Source: DATJGF01 sp035495315 (GTDB taxonomy: Bacteria; Verrucomicrobiota; Verrucomicrobiia; Limisphaerales; UBA8199). From it: a stretch of 60,646 bases of DNA. Location of the stretch: assembly GCA_035495315.1 (NCBI GenBank), contig DATJGF010000154.1, positions 1 through 60,646 on the forward strand. The letters are read 5' to 3'. The notes under the pieces were generated by a model. The model did not search any database. It saw only the letters and a list, made by a program, of their open reading frames with translations, and was not told the origin of the DNA. Position numbers and translations under genes: made by a program. Numbering within the stretch: position 1 is the first letter of the stretch; each line of letters begins with the position of its first letter. Positions 40,245 to 48,673 of the stretch are shown in pieces.

Positions 40245-41492
40245 TCGCAGCTGGCGCAGATACCACCGGATGAAAGCGTCCACGTTATATTCCTTGTAGC
40301 TCGAATAGGGTCCGGGAACGTAGGCATGCGAATTGACGCCGCGTTGCTGACGCTCGCAAATTTCCCAATCCTGTTCGGAAGTGAGTTGCCAAAAGGGCAT
40401 CAGCTTGCCCAAATCATAGTCCTTCCCTTCCACCGCCGCCTGATCCACCAGCCACCAGACGCGGATCGCCGTCAACTCTGGCCCTAGCGGCAGCAGACGC
40501 GTGCTGACCCCGTGATCGCAACTGGAATGATTCCAAAAATTGGGCAACGTCCGCATGCGCAGCGTCCCGACATCGTTATCCGCATAATCTCCCATCAGTG
40601 GCGCGACCTGGGCTCCGTCCATCGACTCGCTGACAAACCCATCCACCAATGCCGTGCGGTTCGCCGAATACCAAATATTTCGCTCCGCATCGGGAAATGT
40701 GGTCATCCCGGTTTGTTTGTGGCTGACGGCCAGGCCCGACGCCGCCCACTTGGCTTCGCTGCGGCTGATCGCGGCAGCCATCTGCTCACGGATACGTGGC
40801 GTCGCGTCGTCCGCGTTGTAATGATCGAAATTGGCCTTGATATATTGCGGGTGATTGGCGTTGCAATGGTAACATTCCCGGTTGTTTTCCCACACCAGCT
40901 TCCAATTGGCTTTGACCAGGTAATCGACTGCCTTGGCGACTTTAGCTCGGCAAAATCCCTGCGGTTTGGCGAGCGCGGCGAGAAGATCGTGTGCCGGTTC
41001 AAAATCCGGCGGCCGGCTTGCCAGCGAGATGAAAATCAGCCCGGCGGTCTCTCGAATATGCGTAGACTTTAGGCCCAAAGCTGATTTGTCCAGGTCTTCC
41101 TGCATCCCCGGAGCGTGCAGTAACGTGCCATCCAAATCGTAGGTCCAGCGATGGTATGGACAAACCAGTCTTTTGACCTGGCCTTCGGGGGCATCGCAAA
41201 TCATCGATCCGCGATGGCGACAAACATTGTGCAGCGCCCGCGCCTGGCCGTTCTTGTCCCTGGTGACAATGATTGAGTCAGTATCGACCTGCAGAGTGAA
41301 ATAGTCGCCGGGATTCAGAATCTCACACGAATGTCCGGCAAAAAGCCAACCCGTTCGCCACACGCGTTGGCAATCCAGCTGGTACAACTCTTCGTCGGAA
41401 TAAAACTCGCCCAACAAGCAATGACCGGCGGGCTGACGAGCGATTAAATCACGGAGGCGTGATGGGAGCGGAATATCATTAGCTGGCCCCAT
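40242..41492 (-). CDS. Rieske non-heme iron oxygenase alpha subunit (GbcA/choline monooxygenase-like)
   Basis: The 416-aa protein carries a Rieske [2Fe-2S] site (C91 and H93 in CRHRG; C111 and H114 in CPYHRW) and a mononuclear iron site (H209 and H214 in ENNRECYHCNANHP, with a later aspartate). The ENNRECYHC motif is typical of the glycine-betaine/choline/carnitine-type branch of Rieske oxygenases rather than of aromatic dioxygenases. It would need a reductase partner, which is not in the window. Its likely partner in transcription is the UbiD gene 49 bases upstream on the same strand. The substrate is not established; a quaternary amine or related compound is the best guess from the motif. 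Confidence 0.9.
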   Translation of the reverse strand: MGPANDIPLPSRLRDLIARQPAGHCLLGEFYSDEELYQLDCQRVWRTGWLFAGHSCEILNPGDYFTLQVDTDSIIVTRDKNGQARALHNVCRHRGSMICDAPEGQVKRLVCPYHRWTYDLDGTLLHAPGMQEDLDKSALGLKSTHIRETAGLIFISLASRPPDFEPAHDLLAALAKPQGFCRAKVAKAVDYLVKANWKLVWENNRECYHCNANHPQYIKANFDHYNADDATPRIREQMAAAISRSEAKWAASGLAVSHKQTGMTTFPDAERNIWYSANRTALVDGFVSESMDGAQVAPLMGDYADNDVGTLRMRTLPNFWNHSSCDHGVSTRLLPLGPELTAIRVWWLVDQAAVEGKDYDLGKLMPFWQLTSEQDWEICERQQRGVNSHAYVPGPYSSYKEYNVDAFIRWYLRQLR

Positions 41493-41541
41493 AAGTGCCG
41501 ATTAATTTCTCAATTGCTCGCGCTTGTCGTCCAGCAATATC

Positions 41542-43074
41542 TCACTCTCCGAATAATTTTTTGATTTTAGCCCTGGTTTCCGCGTCCATTCGGATAAGCG
41601 GCGGCCAGGGGCGCTTGAATCCCTCTCCTGCCAGCTTGCGCGTTGCATCGATCCCCATTTTAGTGCCGATCGCCATTTCGCTCGTCGCATGATCCAACAC
41701 GTCCGCTGGGCCCTTGGTAAAAATGGAGTCGCGCTGCGGGTCGGTATTGGCGCAGAGCCGGAATAGCACTTCGCTGGTGTTATGCACGTTGACGTCGTCA
41801 TCCACAACGACAATGTATTTGGTGAACATCATCTGCCCCATGCCCCACAGGCCATGCATGATTTTATACGCCTGCATCGCGTAGCTTTTTTTGATACTGA
41901 CGAAGACCAGGTTGTGGAAAACCCCTTCGGCCGGCAGCGCGATATCCACAATCTCGGGGAAATTCATTTTAAACACCGGGAGAAAGAGTTTCACCGAGGC
42001 GCTGCCGATATAGAAATCTTCCATCGGCGGAATGCCTACAATCGTTGCGGGATAAACTGCGTCCTTGCGATGGGTAATCGCGGTGAGGTGAAAGACCGGA
42101 TAGGGCTCCGGCAGAGTGTAGTAACCGGTGTGGTCGCCGAAGGGACCTTCCTCGCGCAAGGGCTCTCTCGGATCGACATAGCCCTCTAGCACAAAATCGG
42201 CATCGGCTGGCACTTCGAGTTCGTTGGTTTCGCACTTGACCAGTTCGACGGATTGCTTGCGGAGGTAACCCGCGAGCAGGAATTCATCGAGCCCATCCGG
42301 TAGTGGCGCGGTCGCACAGAAAGTGAATACGGGGTCGCCGCCTAGGAACACGGCCACCGGCATGCGCGTGCCGGTTTCGTAATAGCGCCGACCGTGGCGC
42401 GCGCCCACTTTCTGCAATTGCCAATGCATACCGGTGCTGCGCTCGTCATAAATTTGCATCCGGTACATGCCGATATTGCGCTCGCCGGTATCGGGGTCCT
42501 TCGTGACGACGCAAGGCAAGGTAATGAACCGGCCACCGTCCAACGGCCAGCATTTCTGAATCGGTAGCTTTAATAATGTCGGCGGCTGGACGGGCGAACT
42601 CGATGCGTCGCGACACTCCGGCGCTTTTGGCCAGTTCTCAAGGTGAGGCTCGGGTGCTGGGTCAAACCTATGGACGACCTCCTTGCAGGCACCGGTCTTG
42701 ACGAGCTTCGGTTTAGTGTGTCGGAGGTCAAAGGCCGTGCCCAGCAGCTTTATGGTTTCCCTGAAACTGGTCGGTGGCTTGGCTTTAATGAGGGAGCCGA
42801 GTCCGGCTGCGACCTCATCAACCGAATTGGCATGCAAACTCATTGCCATTCGCTTCCAGGAACCCAGGGTATTGATCGCAAGCGGAAACGGAGAAACCTG
42901 ACCATTCACTGCCGGTTTCTCGAATAAAACCGCCTGGCCTCCGCCGGCTTTCTTCATCTCGCGGTCAGCAATCGCTGTAATCTCGAGCTCAGTCGCAACC
43001 GGCTCGGTGAGGCGCTTCAACTCGCCCGCGCGCTCGAGCTGGATGACAAACTCGCGAAAGGAATTGAAAGCCAT
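41542..43074 (-). CDS. UbiD-family prenylated-FMN decarboxylase
   Basis: UbiD enzymes remove (or add) carboxyl groups on aromatic or unsaturated acids using prenylated FMN made by UbiX. From the ATG at 43074 the protein is 510 aa, starting MAFNSFREFVIQLERAGELKRL. Family motifs include PFPLAINTLGSWKRMAMSL, NIGMYRMQIYDERSTGMHWQ, GGDPVFTFCATAPLP, EGPFGDHTGYYTLPEPYPVF (with the catalytic E-R-E region before it) and DDDVNVHNTSEVLFRL. The large decarboxylase may be ubiquinone/menaquinone-related or may act on an unknown acid together with the Rieske oxygenase. UbiX is not in the window. Confidence 0.93.
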   Translation of the reverse strand: MAFNSFREFVIQLERAGELKRLTEPVATELEITAIADREMKKAGGGQAVLFEKPAVNGQVSPFPLAINTLGSWKRMAMSLHANSVDEVAAGLGSLIKAKPPTSFRETIKLLGTAFDLRHTKPKLVKTGACKEVVHRFDPAPEPHLENWPKAPECRDASSSPVQPPTLLKLPIQKCWPLDGGRFITLPCVVTKDPDTGERNIGMYRMQIYDERSTGMHWQLQKVGARHGRRYYETGTRMPVAVFLGGDPVFTFCATAPLPDGLDEFLLAGYLRKQSVELVKCETNELEVPADADFVLEGYVDPREPLREEGPFGDHTGYYTLPEPYPVFHLTAITHRKDAVYPATIVGIPPMEDFYIGSASVKLFLPVFKMNFPEIVDIALPAEGVFHNLVFVSIKKSYAMQAYKIMHGLWGMGQMMFTKYIVVVDDDVNVHNTSEVLFRLCANTDPQRDSIFTKGPADVLDHATSEMAIGTKMGIDATRKLAGEGFKRPWPPLIRMDAETRAKIKKLFGE

Positions 43075-43158
43075 GGCCGCGAGGCTAGCAGGGTCGAATC
43101 GAATTACACGAATTTTCACAGGCTTGACCGCGTGGCTTTCCCTCTTAGCTTAGCGGCT

Positions 43159-44046
43159 ATGGAACGTAAGGGATTGGATTGTCGAGAGCGGCGCTACTGC
43201 TGCAGTTTGCGGTCGCCGGCGCTTTCGCCACGCGTGCCTCGACCCGGACGCGGTCGAAAACCTGGCGGCGCACTAAGTCGTCCGCTGTTCTGTAGCATTG
43301 CAACTGCATTACTCGCGGGGGGCCTTTTTTCCCTAATTATGCTCTCCGGCTGCTCGCATTCGCATGAAGCAGAATTGCGAGATGCGGGTATCGTGGGAAA
43401 TTATGCCGCCGAGCCTCCGACATTCCTGACCGGACCGATGGGCGTCCTGTTAACCAATGCTTCGGGTTACGGCGCGCACGTGACCGCACAAAACGAATCG
43501 TTGGGAGGGCCACAAGGGGTAAATTCCGGGCAACTCTTCTGCCGTGGCACAAAGTTGCTGTTCGCTCCGATTTCGAGCGAACCTAAAAAGAAGCAGGCAC
43601 GCGGCGGAGGATTTGCGTTCATTTGGGATGTGTCGAGCGGGAGTGGCTTCGTTTTGAGCGGTGCATTACAAGCCTACGCGCCGGTATCATCAAGCGTCCA
43701 CGCCACAAATGTCGTTAAGCAGGGAGGCGGAACCGCGCTCCAAACCGCGACGGTGCAGATGAGCGATGGCACCGCGATGACGTTTCAGATTTTACCAGGG
43801 ACTGATGCCCTTGGAGTTCCCGGGCGAATCACCGGCAGCGGAAGCCGGATGCCTCTGGCCCTGAGCCTCTCCAATGTCCGAGCCGGGGTTCCGCCCGAAG
43901 ACGTCTTTATCCCTCCGGATGATTTCACGAAGTATGCTAATCCCGAGGCAATGGCTGACGAAATCGCCGCCCGTCAGCGCAATTTGCGGCGCAAGACGCC
44001 GTTGGAATTTGAGCCGATGCAGTCCCCTATGCGATCCGGACCGTGA
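43159..44046 (+). CDS. Lipoprotein of unknown function
   Basis: The product has an unusually long N-terminus followed by a hydrophobic run and the lipobox LSGC (ATALLAGGLFSLIMLSGCSHSHE), predicting a lipid-anchored protein. The rest is beta-rich with threonine/serine-rich strands (GGGFAFIWDVSSGSGFVLSG, TATVQMSDGTAMTFQIL) and a C-terminal charged helix (MADEIAARQRNLRRKTPLEFEPM). No family is recognised. The ATG at 43159 gives 295 aa; a GTG at 43132 gives 304. Its stop overlaps the start of the reductase gene by 4 bases (GTGA), so the two are translated together. It is divergent from ubiD. Confidence 0.75.
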   Translation: MERKGLDCRERRYCCSLRSPALSPRVPRPGRGRKPGGALSRPLFCSIATALLAGGLFSLIMLSGCSHSHEAELRDAGIVGNYAAEPPTFLTGPMGVLLTNASGYGAHVTAQNESLGGPQGVNSGQLFCRGTKLLFAPISSEPKKKQARGGGFAFIWDVSSGSGFVLSGALQAYAPVSSSVHATNVVKQGGGTALQTATVQMSDGTAMTFQILPGTDALGVPGRITGSGSRMPLALSLSNVRAGVPPEDVFIPPDDFTKYANPEAMADEIAARQRNLRRKTPLEFEPMQSPMRSGP

Positions 44047-45029
44047 AAGCCTGGCTGCTTGACGAATTCAACGGGATCGAGAATCTGCGGCTGGCCGAAG
44101 TCCCGGACCCGGTGCCTGCTGCGGATGAGGTGATTTTGGATGTCCGTTACGCCGCGCTCAATCCGGCCGACCAGTACCTCGCCGTGCGTCAGTATCCCGC
44201 CAAGCCGGCCCTGCCCCACATCCTTGGACGCGACGGCATGGGAACAGTATCGGCGACAGGCAGCGCAGTCACTGCGATTCGCCCGGGAGATCGTCGAGCC
44301 ATCCTGCGGAGCGATGTCGGTGGTAACAAGCCCGGCACCTTTGCTGGCAAAGTGGCGGTGCCCACCGAAGGCTTGGTTGAAATCCCCACGGGCTGGAGCG
44401 ATCAGGAATCCGCTGGCGCAACACTGGTGTACTTGACCGCGTATCAAGCGCTGACGATGTGGGGACCATTGCCTCAATCCGCAGTCGTGCTGGTGAGCGG
44501 GGCTTCCGGAGGGGTCGGCGTAGCCAGTGTGCAGCTCGCCAAAGCGATGGGCTACACAGTGGTGGCGTTATCTCGGAATGCAGAAAAGTCGCGACGTTTG
44601 CTGCAACTAGGCGCTGCCACTGTGCTCAATCCTGAAGACTCGCAATGGCGACAGGCGGCGAAAGGGCAACTCGCACCTCGCCGCGTTGACCTGGCGATCG
44701 ATAATATCGGAGGCAAACTTTTGCCGGAAATGATCGACACGCTGGGCGATTGTGGCCGAGTGAGTTTGGTGGGTCGCCTAGCGGGCCCCGTTCCGGATTT
44801 CAATACTGCGACCCTTTTTTTCCGCCGAAATCGCATGGGCGGCGTAGCGGTGGGCGCCTACACGAACGCGGAGAGTCGTGCTGCGTGGCAGGAGGTCCTC
44901 CGGTTGATGGCTCAGAGCGGCGCCCGCCCCATAATTGATAGTGTTTTTCGGTTTGAGGAGATCAAGCAAGCGTTCGCCCGACTGGCGCAAGGGCCGATGG
45001 GGAAAGTGCTCTTGGAGGTGGGGGGATAG
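44043..45029 (+). CDS. MDR-superfamily zinc-independent reductase (quinone oxidoreductase-like)
   Basis: This 328-aa NAD(P)H-dependent oxidoreductase has the medium-chain reductase layout: an N-terminal GroES-like domain (VILDVRYAALNPADQYLAVRQYP, LPHILGRDGMGTV), then the nucleotide-binding GASGGVGVASVQLAKAMG and a following VALSRNAEKSRRLLQLGA. The catalytic-zinc cysteine and structural zinc cysteines of alcohol dehydrogenases are absent, which places it with quinone oxidoreductase/enoyl reductases. The GTG start lies in the stop of the lipoprotein gene. The 7-bp array at 45049 follows its stop. The substrate is unknown. Confidence 0.9.
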   Translation: MKAWLLDEFNGIENLRLAEVPDPVPAADEVILDVRYAALNPADQYLAVRQYPAKPALPHILGRDGMGTVSATGSAVTAIRPGDRRAILRSDVGGNKPGTFAGKVAVPTEGLVEIPTGWSDQESAGATLVYLTAYQALTMWGPLPQSAVVLVSGASGGVGVASVQLAKAMGYTVVALSRNAEKSRRLLQLGAATVLNPEDSQWRQAAKGQLAPRRVDLAIDNIGGKLLPEMIDTLGDCGRVSLVGRLAGPVPDFNTATLFFRRNRMGGVAVGAYTNAESRAAWQEVLRLMAQSGARPIIDSVFRFEEIKQAFARLAQGPMGKVLLEVGG

Positions 45030-45048
45030 TACGTTGGGGAAATCTAAT

Positions 45049-45097
45049 ATCGAACATCGAACCTTGAACTTTGAACTTCGAACTCTGAACCTTGAAG
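45049..45097. repeat. Seven tandem 7-bp units of consensus NNYGAAC
   Basis: Seven units in exact 7-base register share the invariant part GAAC (the last is GAAG); the first bases vary. The array is downstream of the reductase gene and is related in core to the left arm of the array at 56329-56363. Confidence 0.92.
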
Positions 45098-45194
45098 CCG
45101 GCAGTTTTCAAAGTTCAAGAAGTCGTCAGATCGTTTTGGTCCTCGTTGCTTATCGTCGAAATCCAATAAAGATCGAGGACGACGACGAGGACGA

Positions 45195-46982
45195 TTACGA
45201 GGAACTGCGGTCACTCAACTTTGACGAATTGCGGGTCGGCACTTGGCCAGCGCCTGTTTGGGAGAACGCCGCGATGGCTTCGTGAACTGAAGGAAAAAAG
45301 CTCTGCTGGCCAATTTCCGCTGCCAGGCCGGTTCGTTCGAGGAGTTGTCTCAAGGGGCGGTTCGCGTGCGCGATTTTCAACGCGATACCTTGGGCTCGAA
45401 GTTCCTCATGCAGGGTGTGCAACGTCTCAACCGCGGTGACATCGATATCGGTGATTGCCTGAGCATCGAGCAGAAACCAACGCACCTTCTGTGGACACTT
45501 GGTAATTAATTGCCTGACTCGCTCGGCAAAGTGGCCGGCGTTGGAAAACAATAGCGGCGCATAAAAACGATAGGCAATCAAACCCGGCACGGTCTGAGTT
45601 TCAGTCACTCCGAGGTCATGAAAACCGCGCCCTGGAACGGCGCTCAAAATGGCATCAGGCGGGCGGGAGATGCGATTGATGAGTCCGAGCAAAGACAGCG
45701 CGACGCCGAAGATGATGCCTGGAACAACTCCCGCGGCCAGAACACTGAGGGTCGTCAGGGCCGCGACGACACTACTACTCGGATAAAATCTATAAATCCG
45801 AACCATGAGATCGAACTCGATCAGGCTGAAGCCAGCGAAGATCAAACTGGCGGCGAGAGCGACTTGGGGCAGGCGTGCGATTAAGGGCGTGAGAAAAATC
45901 AAAAACAAACAGAGCGCACCCGCCGCGACCAGGCTGGACAACTGACTCCGGGCGCCCGCCCCCTCGTTAATCGTGGTTCGTGCCTGGCTGCCCGTGATCG
46001 AGAATCCTTGGAACAATCCTGCCGCCAGATCGGCTACGCCGAGGGCCGAGAGTTCCTGGTTGGCAACCACTTCATAACCATTCTTGGCGGCAAATGCGCG
46101 CGCCAGAAGAATTCCTTCGGTGTAGGTCAAGAGTGCGATTCCGATCGCAGCGGGCAACAGCAATTGCAAGTCTTGCCATGGCACAGCAGGAACCGACAAA
46201 GCCGGCAGCCCTGCAGGGAAGGTGCCGACCACCGCAACGCCTCGCTTTTCAAGGCCCCAAAAAGTTGACGCGGCCGCCGCGACTGTGCAGACGATCAGGA
46301 CCGCAGGAAATCTTGGTGCGAACCGGTGCAAGCCGATTAGAAGGATGAGCAAACCGAGGCCAAGCGCCAAAGTAAGGGAATGGGTTTCGTGCAGCTTGCC
46401 AGCCAGTTCAAGCAATCGCGGAAAGAAGTCGTTCTGCCTAAGGGTGACGCCGAACAGTTTGTTCAACTGCGAGCCCATCAGGATCAATGCCGCGCCGGTC
46501 ATGTAACCGACGAGAACAGGCTTGGCCAGAAAGTCAGCCACGGCCCCGAGGTTAGCGCGTGCGCCCAGCAACAGGAGCAATCCGCTCAACAGAGCGAGGG
46601 CTCCAGCCAATACCGCTGCGTGCCTAGGGTCGCCCCTGGCGAGCGGTCCGATAGTGCTGGCGATGAGCAAGGAGATCGCTATGTCAGGCCCAACAATCAT
46701 CTGTCGCGAGCTGCCTATCAGAGCATAAATCACCAACGGCACCAGGGCAGCGTAGAGGCCATTTTGCGGCGGCAGACCCATTAATTGAGCGTAGGCGATG
46801 ACCGAAGGAATCATCACGACACAGACGCTGAGACCTGCGACTACATCATGCCCGAGCCATTCTCGCCGGTAGCAGCGGAGCCGCCCCAGCCCAGGTAAAC
46901 AACGCAGAAGGAAGGGTACAGTTGGCGCCTCTGATGGCGCAGAGATATCGTCGCGGATCGGAGGCCCCGCTGGATTCGGCAT
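45195..46982 (-). CDS. SulP-family anion transporter with STAS domain
   Basis: SulP carriers move sulfate, bicarbonate or other anions. The 595-aa protein has the N-terminal sulfate-transporter signature region (VVAGLSVCVVMIPSVIAYAQLMGLPPQNGLYAALVPLVIYAL), about ten to twelve further membrane segments including GSQARTTINEGAGARSQL, and a C-terminal STAS domain (about residues 460-580: RWFLLDAQAITDIDVTAVETLHTL), the likely regulatory and nucleotide-binding module. The serine/aspartate motif of STAS (DIDVTA) is present. The transported ion cannot be predicted. Repeat elements lie upstream between 46983 and 47329. Confidence 0.95.
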   Translation of the reverse strand: MPNPAGPPIRDDISAPSEAPTVPFLLRCLPGLGRLRCYRREWLGHDVVAGLSVCVVMIPSVIAYAQLMGLPPQNGLYAALVPLVIYALIGSSRQMIVGPDIAISLLIASTIGPLARGDPRHAAVLAGALALLSGLLLLLGARANLGAVADFLAKPVLVGYMTGAALILMGSQLNKLFGVTLRQNDFFPRLLELAGKLHETHSLTLALGLGLLILLIGLHRFAPRFPAVLIVCTVAAAASTFWGLEKRGVAVVGTFPAGLPALSVPAVPWQDLQLLLPAAIGIALLTYTEGILLARAFAAKNGYEVVANQELSALGVADLAAGLFQGFSITGSQARTTINEGAGARSQLSSLVAAGALCLFLIFLTPLIARLPQVALAASLIFAGFSLIEFDLMVRIYRFYPSSSVVAALTTLSVLAAGVVPGIIFGVALSLLGLINRISRPPDAILSAVPGRGFHDLGVTETQTVPGLIAYRFYAPLLFSNAGHFAERVRQLITKCPQKVRWFLLDAQAITDIDVTAVETLHTLHEELRAQGIALKIAHANRPLRQLLERTGLAAEIGQQSFFPSVHEAIAAFSQTGAGQVPTRNSSKLSDRSSS

Positions 46983-47068
46983 CGAGGCTCTCTTTTAACA
47001 CCGAGCGACTCGACAGTCCAAAGGAAACAGCCACGCACCGAAATTGGGACCTAATGACAACAGAGGCC

Positions 47069-47092
47069 TTGTAGGAGACGACGTAAGGGGAC
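47069..47092. repeat. GTAGGAGACGACGTAAGG repeat
   Basis: A copy of the family repeat with one change near its end, upstream of the SulP gene. It faces an inverted copy at 47300-47323, so the pair could form a long stem. Confidence 0.85.
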
Positions 47093-47162
47093 AATTGGTG
47101 GAAAGGCTGGGGCTGACGGTAGCGCCTCGACGTGCTCCAGGACTCAAGCTGACGACGGCCGA

Positions 47163-47203
47163 TTCCCTCTCCCCTAGTAAGGACCTAGTAAGGGGAGAGG
47201 GGT
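47163..47203. repeat. CT-rich/GGAGAGGG palindrome
   Basis: CCCTCTCCCCTAGTAAGG followed by an internal CTAGTAAGGGGAGAGGGG gives a hairpin with 11-12 paired bases. It belongs to the same family as the 23-kb cluster. Confidence 0.8.
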
Positions 47204-47299
47204 CGCGTCTGGGAGTCAATTTAGCCAAGATTTGAACCGCTCGAACCGTTCATTGGCAGCTCTAATGGAGCCGATTCCGCCAGCAGCACTTGATCAGAG

Positions 47300-47323
47300 G
47301 CTCCTTACGTCGCCTCCTACAAG
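47300..47323. repeat. Inverted GTAGGAGGCGACGTAAGGAG repeat
   Basis: An inverted copy with one change, ending 6 bases before the stop codon of the downstream-facing membrane-protein gene (47330). Confidence 0.85.
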
Positions 47324-47329
47324 TCGAGC

Positions 47330-48673
47330 CTATTTGCTGCTGTGAACGGCGGAAGCGACAAACGTTCTTCGAACCGAGCTCATCAACAGGCCCACCAGTC
47401 CTATCAAGATCAGGGCGAACAGGTGCTCAACAGGGTTCTTCAAAGGCGCCGGGATGTAATGGAACCAGGGCAACTGCACCAGCGGCTGGTTGAGCCACCC
47501 CAGCGCGCCGTGATACGAAATAAATTCCGAGATATAAATTTGCGCCACAAACGCAAACCAAAGGAAGACCAGCACTGCCGACCCTGCGATTCGGCCTGCC
47601 CGGGTCGTCGACCAGGCCAAAAAGCGGATCCAGCCAGGACGACGCGGCTTGGGTTGCATCTCAGTGAGTCCAAGCCGTAGCAGTGTCTCACGTTCCTCTC
47701 GGCTGAGCTCATTGAGGGAAATGGTTCCTCGATTCACCCCACTGAGGACACCCCAGGCGTAAATACGTCCCGCGATCAGCCGAATAATTACAAAGGCGGG
47801 AAACATGACGAGTGCGCACCAGAAATAATATCGGTCCAGCGCCTGCAGTGCCTGAGTTGGCGAAAGGTTTGCCCACGCCGCATTCATCTGAGGCCAAAAC
47901 ATTGGTGTGGTTTTCAACACAGTGAGCGGGATGGCGAGTCCGCAGTAGAGCAGGGCCAATGCGACGCAAGCGAACCGGTTTTCGCGCGCGATTCGCCATA
48001 CCAAGCGGAATTGGAAAAATGCCCGCCAGTTGCCGGTTACGGCTTGCCGTGCCTGGGCCAATGGCACATAGAGCATCGCCGCAATAAACCAAAATATTCC
48101 CAGAATCGAGATGACGGGACCCACGGCGGCTTGTTCGTAGCCCTTGTTGAACGAATTGTTCCAGCCATCATACCATCCGAACCACCACAAAAAACCTGCC
48201 GGCAAGGTCAGGGCCCAGGTGCTCAGAATCCCACCCAACCCGATCCTAAAGTTTTCCCAAAGCGAGTGACTCAAAGCTTTCACGAAAGACCATAGTCTCG
48301 TGCCCATACCTGCTTCGCTACTGGCGGCGAGTGTCGCTCTAAAATTCTGATGGAGAAACCAATTGGGCCAGTTGCTGTGTTGGCGGGTAAAATCACTCCC
48401 TGCCATGAAGGCCGCCAGGTCCGCACCGCCCTGCGTGCGCGCGCTGCGTGAAAACCAGAATTTAAGGGTCGAGCGCTGGACCAGTCGATAGGTCCACCCG
48501 TTGACCAGAATGCTACCCAGCAGGCCTTGGCAAAAAGTCATCCCGAAGAAAACTTTGACCGGAAACCAGAATGTCCTTTGGAGCCGAGTCGCGGATGGCG
48601 TCGCCGTGGAGACTTGCGGCGTTGGCGCCGATATCGAGTTGCCGGCAACGGAATCTGCGGGTTGGGTAGTCAC
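47330..48673 (-). CDS. Polytopic membrane protein coupled to the phosphatase-like gene
   Basis: The 447-aa protein has a disordered N-terminus (Ser/Thr/Pro-rich to about residue 30), then about seven to eight hydrophobic segments (FFGMTFCQGLLGSILVNGW, IISILGIFWFIAAMLYVPLA, FACVALALLYCGLAIPLTV, FLWFAFVAQIYISEF). No family is recognised. Its GTG start overlaps the stop of the upstream phosphatase-like gene as GTGA, so the two are translationally coupled and are likely partners. A transport or assembly role is possible but not shown. Confidence 0.82.
   Translation of the reverse strand: MTTQPADSVAGNSISAPTPQVSTATPSATRLQRTFWFPVKVFFGMTFCQGLLGSILVNGWTYRLVQRSTLKFWFSRSARTQGGADLAAFMAGSDFTRQHSNWPNWFLHQNFRATLAASSEAGMGTRLWSFVKALSHSLWENFRIGLGGILSTWALTLPAGFLWWFGWYDGWNNSFNKGYEQAAVGPVISILGIFWFIAAMLYVPLAQARQAVTGNWRAFFQFRLVWRIARENRFACVALALLYCGLAIPLTVLKTTPMFWPQMNAAWANLSPTQALQALDRYYFWCALVMFPAFVIIRLIAGRIYAWGVLSGVNRGTISLNELSREERETLLRLGLTEMQPKPRRPGWIRFLAWSTTRAGRIAGSAVLVFLWFAFVAQIYISEFISYHGALGWLNQPLVQLPWFHYIPAPLKNPVEHLFALILIGLVGLLMSSVRRTFVASAVHSSK

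Larger units (their letters stand above)
46983..47329. other. Repeat-rich spacer upstream of the SulP gene
   Basis: No gene is supported. The spacer holds a direct GTAGGAGACGACGTAAGG repeat (47069-47092), an inverted copy (47300-47323) and a CT-rich palindrome (47163-47203). Confidence 0.6.
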
